Below are positions 1-5,873 of a DNA stretch of 6,340 nucleotides, piece after piece. The position numbers and the translations under genes are program-made. The DNA is from CAJBVG01 sp044376465 (GTDB lineage: Bacteria > Bacteroidota > Bacteroidia > Sphingobacteriales > Sphingobacteriaceae). Every line of letters begins with the position of its first letter. Positions within the stretch are counted from its first letter, which is position 1. Under the pieces are notes generated by a model. It was not told the origin of the DNA, ran no database searches, and saw only the letters and a list, made by a program, of their open reading frames with translations. The DNA is taken from the NCBI GenBank assembly GCA_044376465.1, contig JBILKW010000130.1:1-6340 (forward strand), given 5' to 3'.

Positions 1-1140
1 ACTTTTGCCAAGGAAATATTTTTTCCCTTTTTCATCTTGATTTATTAGAAAACCAGCTGCTAGCAGAGTGTCGTGATTAGCTGCTAACCATTCGAGCATT
101 TTATGATATGTACCAGCTTCCGCTTCGTTCTCATTTGTTTTTAAAATAAATGCCGAACCATCTGCAGGGCTCAATCCTAATTCTTTTAATAAGTCAATTT
201 TTGTTGATTCCCATTGCAAAGATCTTTTCACTCTATGGAAAACATATTCGTCGTTTTTATTTTCTACACTTACGGAAACTTTGGTGCCCGATTGGTATAA
301 GAAATTATATTTTCCGTATTGAAAAGATAAGACTAATTGTATGGTATCGTTCCAAGCATATACCATTTTTAGTTGAGGTTTTGCTTCAAATTGCTCGGTT
401 ATAATTTGAAATCCTTCGGCATAAACATTATGGCGCTCAATTAAAGGTCCAATAAACTTCTTGAAATACGTTGCTTCCGAATTTTTCGGTATATCAATAT
501 ATCGTTTATTTAAAAAAGGAATTAATTTTTTACCATCGAGCTCGAGTTCAAAAAAAAGCAAATCTTTTCCAAGCAACATGTAGGCAGGTTGCATGCAAAT
601 AATTTCTGCATCTTTAAACATAAACTCTATTCTGTTCCCTAAGTATTTAATGGTTGGAAAATAGCGAGTACCTTCTGGACTTCTTCTGAAATGGAATAAT
701 ACGGATGTTTGTTCTTTGGCAATAAATATTTGTTTATTCGCAGGGTCGCCTTCCTTACCCATTTCATAAAAAGGCTTATCGCCAATTAATTGAATGGCTT
801 CAACAATTTTCTTTTCAAGAATCGGACGAACAACTGCATATAATTTATCATTCCATATTTTACTGAAATACTGAGCAGGACGAATAATTTCTTTATGATA
901 TTTTTTGATGATGTATTCTTGATCGAGTTGATCTAAGAGTTTTATTAATTTATAATCGCTTTCATCTAAATAAGCGTCGAACTCTTTGGCAGTTTGTGAA
1001 TAAAGTTTGCGATGGCTAAGAGTAAAACTTCCGTTAGGATTTAATTGTACAATATGAGGTTCTATAACATGCCCCAAGTAGGGATGTTTACAAAGAGAAT
1101 AAACTAATTTACAAGGTTTTTTACTATCAACGCGTACCAC
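1..1140 (-). CDS. N-terminal part of a probable SNF2-family DEAD/DEAH-box helicase (3' end outside window)
   Basis: An uninterrupted reading frame of 380 codons enters from the left edge on the minus strand. I start it at GTG (1140-1138): an in-frame TAG lies four codons upstream, AGGA sits 7 bases before the GTG, and no ATG occurs before the conserved start of the protein. Near the N-terminus is HPYLGHVIEPHIV (residues 19-31), the opening pattern I associate with large Bacteroidota SNF2/Swi2-type helicases. Further family-like stretches are LDGKKLIPFLNKRYIDIP (201-218), RSLQWES (306-312) and GKKYFLGK (372-379). This region precedes the ATPase domain in that family. The Walker A and DEAH motifs would lie beyond the edge, so helicase identity rests on the N-terminal region alone. 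The expected role is ATP-driven remodelling of DNA- or RNA-polymerase-bound complexes in the cytoplasm. It lies 95 bases downstream of dapF and may be cotranscribed or use its own promoter. Confidence 0.62.
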   Translation of the reverse strand, partial: MVRVDSKKPCKLVYSLCKHPYLGHVIEPHIVQLNPNGSFTLSHRKLYSQTAKEFDAYLDESDYKLIKLLDQLDQEYIIKKYHKEIIRPAQYFSKIWNDKLYAVVRPILEKKIVEAIQLIGDKPFYEMGKEGDPANKQIFIAKEQTSVLFHFRRSPEGTRYFPTIKYLGNRIEFMFKDAEIICMQPAYMLLGKDLLFFELELDGKKLIPFLNKRYIDIPKNSEATYFKKFIGPLIERHNVYAEGFQIITEQFEAKPQLKMVYAWNDTIQLVLSFQYGKYNFLYQSGTKVSVSVENKNDEYVFHRVKRSLQWESTKIDLLKELGLSPADGSAFILKTNENEAEAGTYHKMLEWLAANHDTLLAAGFLINQDEKGKKYFLGKS

Positions 1141-1148
1141 AAATGATT

Positions 1149-1163
1149 CCTAAAAAATTTAGG
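1149..1163 (-). promoter_or_regulatory. Small hairpin overlapping the ribosome binding site of the helicase gene
   Basis: A perfect inverted repeat, CCTAAA-ttt-TTTAGG as read on the minus strand, lies 9 bases before the GTG start at 1140. Its 3' arm contains the AGG of the only Shine-Dalgarno-like sequence for this gene. Folding in mRNA would hide that site. The stem has only six pairs, four of them A-U, so it is weak. A regulatory role is inference; the symmetry itself is plainly visible. Confidence 0.3.
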
Positions 1164-1187
1164 TTAATTTATAGCACTAAAAAAAAT

Positions 1188-1195
1188 CAAATGTA
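1188..1195 (-). promoter_or_regulatory. Candidate Bacteroidota-type -7 box for the helicase gene
   Basis: TACATTTG on the minus strand matches the Bacteroidota -7 consensus TAnnTTTG. It lies in the gap between dapF and the helicase gene, and would place a transcription start near 1181, about 40 bases ahead of the GTG. About 20 bases upstream is TTTC, one mismatch from the TTTG seen at -33. An eight-base box with four fixed A/T positions occurs by chance in AT-rich DNA, so this is a moderate call. Confidence 0.35.
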
Positions 1196-1235
1196 ATTTA
1201 ATATAATCGCTTAATGAAATTTATTAGCTATTATT

Positions 1236-2018
1236 TTAAGAAATTTCGATTTGTCCTTCAAAAACTTTTACAGCTGGCCCAATAAGATAAACATTGCTAA
1301 AGTATTGTTCCACCCTATTAAAACGTACGCTTAAGTTCCCGCCTTTTGTTTTAATGGGTACAGATAAAGTGCCGTACAAATTATTTTTTATAGCATAAGC
1401 CATTGCAGCAGCCGTAACACCGGTACCACAAGAGAGTGTTTCATCTTCAACACCTCGTTCGTATGTTCTAACATACAAGGAATCGTTTAGCCATTCCAAA
1501 AAATTAACATTTATGCCGTTCTGTTTATAGGTTTCGTTATACCTAATCGTTCCACCTTGTTTGTAAACGTCGATGTTGTGTATATCTTCCACCCACTTTA
1601 TATAATGAGGCGAACCAGTGTTTAAGGTGATATCGTTGCCATCTGCATTCCAAGAGTTAACATCGATCATCCCCAGTTCAATAACCTTCTCAGAAATTTT
1701 GGCATAATGCGGACCATCTACTGCCAAAAAATGACATTCTGAATGAATTATATTTAAGTCTTCAGCGAACCTAACTAGGCAACGTCCACCATTCCCACAC
1801 ATGGTGCTTTCCTTTCCATCGGCATTGTAGTAGAGCATTTTAAAATCGAATTTATCGATATTTTCTAATAGCATAATTCCATCGGCACCGATTCCAAACC
1901 TTCTGTCGCACAATTTGTTATATAGTTCAATATTATTTGTAGGGAATTTCTTATTCCTGTTATCAAATAAAATAAAATCGTTTCCTGCGCCTTGATATTT
2001 GTAGAATTTGAATTGCAT
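1236..2018 (-). CDS. dapF: Diaminopimelate epimerase
   Basis: This cytoplasmic, cofactor-free epimerase converts LL-2,6-diaminopimelate to meso-diaminopimelate, the last step before lysine and the cross-linking residue of Gram-negative peptidoglycan. The 260-residue product has the full family layout. The N-terminal KYQGAGNDF (residues 7-15) carries the substrate-binding Asn. The first half-site is ADGKESTMCGNGGRC (66-80), with catalytic Cys74. The second is YERGVEDETLSCGTG (186-200), with catalytic Cys197. The two pseudo-symmetric cysteines are the acid/base pair of the family, so the enzyme should be active. Length is slightly short but normal for the family. The ATG at 2018 gives the expected N-terminus, and no clear Shine-Dalgarno precedes it. 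It is transcribed divergently from htrA and lies 95 bases upstream of the helicase gene. No other lysine-pathway gene is visible. Confidence 0.97.
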   Translation of the reverse strand: MQFKFYKYQGAGNDFILFDNRNKKFPTNNIELYNKLCDRRFGIGADGIMLLENIDKFDFKMLYYNADGKESTMCGNGGRCLVRFAEDLNIIHSECHFLAVDGPHYAKISEKVIELGMIDVNSWNADGNDITLNTGSPHYIKWVEDIHNIDVYKQGGTIRYNETYKQNGINVNFLEWLNDSLYVRTYERGVEDETLSCGTGVTAAAMAYAIKNNLYGTLSVPIKTKGGNLSVRFNRVEQYFSNVYLIGPAVKVFEGQIEIS

Positions 2019-2053
2019 ACGTTGCTATTGACCAAACTGTAAATTAGTTTTTA

Positions 2054-2061
2054 CAAAAGTA
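2054..2061 (-). promoter_or_regulatory. Candidate -7 box for dapF
   Basis: TACTTTTG on the minus strand fits the Bacteroidota -7 consensus TAnnTTTG and lies 36 bases before the dapF ATG. It implies a start site near 2047 and a leader of just under 30 bases. No good TTTG is present at -33; ATTC at about the right spacing is the nearest match. Its position in a divergent intergenic region, just ahead of a gene that needs a promoter, supports the call. Confidence 0.45.
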
Positions 2062-2114
2062 CGGCAATTTTAATTGAAATGAATACGTTTAGCTGGCATT
2101 GATTTTGAAAATGA

Positions 2115-2122
2115 TAAATTTG
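2115..2122 (+). promoter_or_regulatory. Candidate -7 box for htrA
   Basis: TAAATTTG matches TAnnTTTG and ends 29 bases before the htrA ATG, giving a predicted start site near 2129 and a leader of roughly 23 bases. I see no convincing -33 TTTG at 19-21 bases upstream, so recognition might need another factor, or the true promoter may differ. It stands 53 bases from the opposing dapF box. I see no inverted-repeat operator between them. Confidence 0.42.
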
Positions 2123-2151
2123 AATAGATAAATCCTTTAAACGAAAAAGAT

Positions 2152-3630
2152 ATGAATATGAAAAAGTACATTTTTATCGGATTGTTAGTGGCAGCGGTAG
2201 GCGGATTTGTGGGAGTTGCTGCATATAAACTATTAGAAAGTCCAGAGCCAGCTACCATTTCCGAGCGACAAAAAGTTCAATTCGCAAATTTACCAGTTTA
2301 TCCTAACCCTTCAGATGGTGGTACCGATTTTACGGTGGCCGCGGCTAAAACAGTACCAGGAGTGGTGCACATTAAAGTAATGGCCGAAACGAGAGGTAAT
2401 ATAAACGAATACGACCCATTCAGAGATTTTTTTGGTGATGGTTTTGGAAATCCTTTCGGGCAACGTGGTCCGCAAATGGGTTCTGGTTCTGGCGTAATTA
2501 TTTCTGCCGATGGGTATATTGTTACCAATAACCATGTGGTTAAAGGCGCTACAAAAATTGAGGTTATTTTGAACGATAAACGTTCGTATAACGGTAAAGT
2601 AATAGGCACCGATCCAAATACTGATTTAGCATTATTAAAAATTGATGCACAAAATTTGCCTTTCATCATATATGGAAATTCTGATGATGTTAAGATTGGA
2701 GAGTGGGTATTAGCAGTGGGTAATCCTTTTAATTTAACTTCTACGGTAACTGCAGGAATTGTATCTGCAAAAGGAAGGAGCATTAATATTATTGGTGATA
2801 ATGGAGGTAAGTTACCAATTGAATCTTTTATCCAAACCGATGCAGCAGTAAACCCTGGTAACAGTGGTGGAGCATTAGTAAGCACTAAAGGCGAGTTAGT
2901 GGGTATTAATACAGCCATTGCTTCTCAAACTGGAAGTTATGCAGGATATTCATTCGCCGTTCCGGTAAATTTGGTTCGTAAAGTAATGGACGATTTATTA
3001 GAATACGGGAAAGTACAACGTGCATTTTTAGGGGTTCAAATACAAGAAGTGAATTCGGAAGTTGCTAAAGAAAACGGATTGAAAACCATTAAGGGGGTTT
3101 ATTTAGCGGGTGTTTCTGAGGGTGGTGCAGCAGAGGCAGCAGGATTAAAAAAAGGTGATGTGATTACTTCTATTGCTGGTGTGGAAGTTAACACAACATC
3201 TGAGTTAACAGAGCAAATCGGAAGACACAGGCCAGGCGATAAAATTGATGTAAAAGTTATTCGCGACAATAAAGACAAAGCAATATCAGTAATATTAAGA
3301 GGAGAAGATAATTTAACAGAACTAAAAAAGAAAGAAGCTGTAAATGTAAACTCATTATTAGGTGCCAACTTTTCTAAATTAAGTGATTCAGACAAAAAGA
3401 GTTTGAAGATACAAAGCGGTGTAAAAGTTGGAAGTTTAAAAGCGGGAAAATTAAGCAGCATAGGCATTAGAGAGGGGTTTATCATCACAAAATTAAACAA
3501 TAAAACAGTTAATGAACCGAGTGATATAGACGATGCAGTAAATTCTAGCGAAAGCAATATGTTGATGGTAGAAGGCGTGTATCCTCAGAATCCTTATTCT
3601 AAGTACGTATACTCATTTAATATTAAATAA
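2152..3630 (+). CDS. htrA: HtrA/DegP-type periplasmic serine endoprotease (Do family)
   Basis: This envelope quality-control protease degrades or refolds misfolded exported proteins. The 492-residue product opens with Lys-Lys and a hydrophobic stretch (residues 6-25) that acts as a signal peptide or membrane anchor. The trypsin-like domain (about 60-285) has a complete catalytic triad: His128 in TNNHVV, Asp158 in NTDLALLKID and Ser238 in NPGNSGGAL. Between the anchor and His128 is a Gly/Phe-rich loop (91-114), resembling the LA loop of DegP-type proteins. PDZ1 covers about 291-385, starting at AFLGVQI. A more divergent PDZ2 covers about 402-490, so domain order and length are those of DegP/DegQ. 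Two in-frame starts exist, ATG at 2152 and at 2158; the second gives MKKYIF and is equally plausible. The region before them is A-rich without a strong Shine-Dalgarno. The gene stands alone, divergent from dapF and closed by a terminator. Confidence 0.96.
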   Translation: MNMKKYIFIGLLVAAVGGFVGVAAYKLLESPEPATISERQKVQFANLPVYPNPSDGGTDFTVAAAKTVPGVVHIKVMAETRGNINEYDPFRDFFGDGFGNPFGQRGPQMGSGSGVIISADGYIVTNNHVVKGATKIEVILNDKRSYNGKVIGTDPNTDLALLKIDAQNLPFIIYGNSDDVKIGEWVLAVGNPFNLTSTVTAGIVSAKGRSINIIGDNGGKLPIESFIQTDAAVNPGNSGGALVSTKGELVGINTAIASQTGSYAGYSFAVPVNLVRKVMDDLLEYGKVQRAFLGVQIQEVNSEVAKENGLKTIKGVYLAGVSEGGAAEAAGLKKGDVITSIAGVEVNTTSELTEQIGRHRPGDKIDVKVIRDNKDKAISVILRGEDNLTELKKKEAVNVNSLLGANFSKLSDSDKKSLKIQSGVKVGSLKAGKLSSIGIREGFIITKLNNKTVNEPSDIDDAVNSSESNMLMVEGVYPQNPYSKYVYSFNIK

Positions 3631-3652
3631 TAAGATTTATAAAACGCTGTGC

Positions 3653-3691
3653 ATAAAAGCTAGTTCAGAAATGAGCTAGCTTTTATTTTTT
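3653..3691 (+). terminator. Strong intrinsic terminator after htrA, possibly bidirectional
   Basis: A 15-base-pair stem (3653-3667 with 3672-3686) closes on a GAAA loop (3668-3671). All pairs are Watson-Crick except one G-T. A run of six T residues (3686-3691) follows on the plus strand. It begins 22 bases after the htrA stop codon. The convergent UbiA-like gene ends with TAA at 3692-3690, inside the T run. The minus strand therefore also reads a stem, ending in TTTTAT, directly after that gene. It probably serves both convergent genes, more efficiently for htrA. Confidence 0.88.
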
Positions 3692-4580
3692 ATAGCAACA
3701 TCCCAATTGAACCGAAAGTAGCTTTTATTAATAATAGCCCATCAATAATTATTAAATAGTACAAAATTGATCTTCGCTTTTTCATAGAGTAAATTACAAG
3801 TAATAACATTGCAAAAGGAATGGTGTTTAAAATAACCCGTGGCGTTGAAAAGCTATTAAATATTGCCACACTCATAAACGAGCCAAAGCCAATAATGCTT
3901 AATGGAAGTAGAATATAGAAAATAGTATACCTTAATCCATATTGCACTACAAATGTTTTTATCTCTTTGTTATAATCGCTCGCATAATCTTTAATGTCAA
4001 ATAGGATAGCCAGAACGATTACATACATCATGTTTTTTATAAATAACAACATATACATGATATCAAAATTCGGAGAAATTTGATGCTCTGCCCAAAATAA
4101 TATTAATGGAAATACAGTTACAACTCCAGCCCAAGTAAAGCCTATAATTATAGGTTTTAACCAGCCCAAAGATCTTAAATTATAGTTCGATATTCCTTTA
4201 GTACTTAAGCCATAATATAATAGTGCTGTTAAAGGAAAAACAAATATAAGTATTAATGCAGGTGTAATTATTTTACCTCTTAAGAGGTATAAATACAGCG
4301 CTAAAAAAAATGTAATTAAAAAAATATATATCGATTGACTACTTTTTATTTTTGCATAATTTTTATGATACCAATTAGTTCTTGGATTTTTACTATTTGA
4401 ATCATTTAAATGCGTGTAAGCTTTTGTATAATAAAATATTGTTGAAAAAAATAGCAATAGGTAATATACAGGGTGAAGAAAGCAAATGTTTAATTGTAAT
4501 GTTGTTTCAATTGTTAAGGCTAATGCACATATTCCATAAAAATAATTACCAAAAAAAATATTTTTTACTATGTTATTCAA
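3690..4580 (-). CDS. UbiA-like integral membrane protein (prenyltransferase family, altered first motif)
   Basis: The 296-residue product is very hydrophobic, with about nine membrane segments, near 14-31, 35-52, 83-100, 105-124, 143-163, 175-194, 217-241, 250-265 and 273-290. That is the usual UbiA number. Between segments six and seven is FDIKDYASD (194-202), followed by KTFVVQYG (208-215). This lines up with the second Asp-rich motif of MenA/UbiA enzymes (NDIRDxxxD...KRTLAVRLG). Between segments two and three, where the first motif NDxxDxxxD should be, it has N59 D60 with Ser63 and Arg67 in place of the later Asp residues, then TNWY. Metal and diphosphate binding may thus be altered or lost, so I give no substrate. 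The start is TTG (4580-4578): an in-frame TAA lies five codons upstream and the first internal ATG is at codon 175. It starts 8 bases after the upstream gene's stop, suggesting translational coupling. Confidence 0.6.
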   Translation of the reverse strand: MNNIVKNIFFGNYFYGICALALTIETTLQLNICFLHPVYYLLLFFSTIFYYTKAYTHLNDSNSKNPRTNWYHKNYAKIKSSQSIYIFLITFFLALYLYLLRGKIITPALILIFVFPLTALLYYGLSTKGISNYNLRSLGWLKPIIIGFTWAGVVTVFPLILFWAEHQISPNFDIMYMLLFIKNMMYVIVLAILFDIKDYASDYNKEIKTFVVQYGLRYTIFYILLPLSIIGFGSFMSVAIFNSFSTPRVILNTIPFAMLLLVIYSMKKRRSILYYLIIIDGLLLIKATFGSIGMLL

Positions 4581-4588
4581 AGTATATA

Positions 4589-5566
4589 TTAATTAGAAAT
4601 AACAAGATAGTATGTTTTTTTATTTGAAATTAGCCAAGCGCCCTTTCTATTATAGAATTCTGCCGTCAAATTTTTATTTAAATAAAAGGGGTTTTTCGGA
4701 TGTTCGCAATAGAAATATTCTTTAAAGTTGCTATTTATATATTTATTAAAATAGATAGGGTAAATACTAGTAACACCCATGCTATTTAAATCAACATTCC
4801 TTAAGAAGCCATTGATATTGCCGGATTTTGGCATATGGTTAGTTTGAATAATTGCACAATATCTCTCAAGCTTAGCACTTGCATGAGAAAAAGCATTCAA
4901 CAATACTTTTTCTCTACTTTTAAACCATTTATTTGTATAGGGCTTGCCAAAAGACAAACTAGTTTTAAGATTATTTTTAATCTGTTGCAAGATACTATCA
5001 TGAACCATTAAATCAGCAATTCGCGTGGTGTCAATTAATCTAATTAAATCATTTGCTTTTATGTGATTTGCCTTGTAAGGATTTTTATAAATAGAATCTG
5101 CAAGTAATTGTAATGATTGATTACTTACTCCAGATATCATATAATATAGTGCATTTATAGTTGTTTGAAAATTGTCTTCATGTTCAACATCAAAAGAAGT
5201 AACGCTTATTTTATTTTTAGGATTACGTTCAAGATTTAAAGAATATATTTTTTTGTAGAATTCTTTCTCTTCATTATCCACAAATCGAATGTGTTTTAGC
5301 GCATTAGTATCTGTTCCGCTGATGTATAAGTTAATAAAAAAACAAAAACTTGCGTCGCGCTCTAAAATTAAATGATACGGGAATTCTGTAGCTTGTTGAT
5401 TTATTAAATGCAGGTATGCATCATAAACACCTTTCATCCCACGTAACTCACCTAATATTATTTTATTCGGAATATCTTTTTTTGAATGTATAAAATTTGA
5501 TTTATTAATTTGCGCAGTAAGTTTAAAACTATTTACAAATATCAGAATGGTAAATAAATATTTCAT
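4589..5566 (-). CDS. Exported protein resembling a divergent erythromycin-esterase/ChaN-type protein
   Basis: I do not recognise a named gene. The 325-residue product starts with a signal peptide (1-19) ending in LTAQ, a common Bacteroidota cleavage pattern with no lipobox Cys, so the mature protein is likely periplasmic or secreted. The mature part follows the pattern of the EreA/ChaN-like superfamily: IILGELRG (36-43) where that group has GExHG, then YHLILERDASF (64-74) with Glu69, an SGTD turn (83-86), FDVEHEDNF (125-133), KSREKVLLNAF (216-226) resembling the RExxMxxN segment, and IIQTNHMPKSG (239-249) resembling the HNxHxxK segment with His244 kept. The His expected in GExHG is absent (Leu41-Arg42-Gly43), so it may be a non-enzymatic or altered member. 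It starts at ATG 5566 with no clear Shine-Dalgarno and ends 8 bases before the UbiA-like gene. Macrolide resistance should not be inferred. Confidence 0.5.
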   Translation of the reverse strand: MKYLFTILIFVNSFKLTAQINKSNFIHSKKDIPNKIILGELRGMKGVYDAYLHLINQQATEFPYHLILERDASFCFFINLYISGTDTNALKHIRFVDNEEKEFYKKIYSLNLERNPKNKISVTSFDVEHEDNFQTTINALYYMISGVSNQSLQLLADSIYKNPYKANHIKANDLIRLIDTTRIADLMVHDSILQQIKNNLKTSLSFGKPYTNKWFKSREKVLLNAFSHASAKLERYCAIIQTNHMPKSGNINGFLRNVDLNSMGVTSIYPIYFNKYINSNFKEYFYCEHPKNPFYLNKNLTAEFYNRKGAWLISNKKTYYLVISN

Positions 5567-5873
5567 TTTATTTCGATATTAACAAAGAATCTAAGTTGCG
5601 TATATTTCTTTAAAAATGTTCATTCAACAATAGGTGCCACTAAGTTAACATAGTAAAACTATTTTGCCCCTGAATCTACTGTTGATTTTATTAATGATAT
5701 CTACAATTTCATCCATTTAAATTTCTATGAATAGCATGAGCCTGCAATTCAGTTAGCACTGGCATAAGTAGTGTCCATATTAAGATCTAACTTTAAGCAT
5801 TTGCTTCGATATAACTGAATTCTAGATTTTCTATGCATACATAAACTTCCTATGCAGATTTATTAATTTAAGA
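5567..5873. other. Gene-free interval between the NlpC/P60 gene and the exported-protein gene
   Basis: Stop codons are frequent in all frames and I find no convincing gene. On the minus strand there is a frame of 18 codons from ATG 5765. It ends at a TGA that lies within the start of a 23-codon frame (ATG 5716 to TAA 5645). These could be a frameshifted remnant of a longer gene, but I recognise no family. A 10-base inverted repeat, AATTCAGTTA (5747-5756) with TAACTGAATT (5812-5821), and a small ATAGT-aaa-ACTAT hairpin (5650-5662) are present. No TAnnTTTG box for the 5566 gene is visible, so its promoter is unlocated. I see no strong terminator after the NlpC/P60 gene either. Confidence 0.5.

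Noticed and set aside
150..404. Open plus-strand frame of 84 codons
   Set aside because: It lies wholly inside the helicase frame on the other strand, which has coherent family-like sequence over 380 codons. The plus-strand translation has no recognisable motif.
2070..2258. Minus-strand frame of 62 codons across the dapF-htrA gap
   Set aside because: It covers the divergent promoter region and the htrA signal sequence in antisense, with no family resemblance.
2298..2918. Minus-strand open frame of 206 codons inside htrA, plus shorter ones at 2311-2535 and 3099-3557
   Set aside because: They are antisense to a clearly coding htrA with intact catalytic motifs. The translations are Pro/Ser/Leu-rich, as expected from reading such a gene backwards.
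4382..4627. Plus-strand frame of 81 codons
   Set aside because: It is antisense to the UbiA-like N-terminus and the end of the exported-protein gene. The composition is that of AT-rich antisense sequence.
5832..5856. Repeated CTATGCA and the TATGCATA palindrome downstream of the NlpC/P60 gene
   Set aside because: The only hairpin it forms has a six-base stem with an 11-base loop and no T run on the minus strand, so it is too weak to call a terminator or an operator.
3690..5873. Possible horizontally acquired island, judged from higher AT content
   Set aside because: One sampled line in the UbiA-like gene is about 25% G+C against about 43% in htrA, but a line in the exported-protein gene is about 37%. 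Membrane proteins favour T-rich codons anyway. No integrase, tRNA, flanking direct repeat or insertion sequence was seen.
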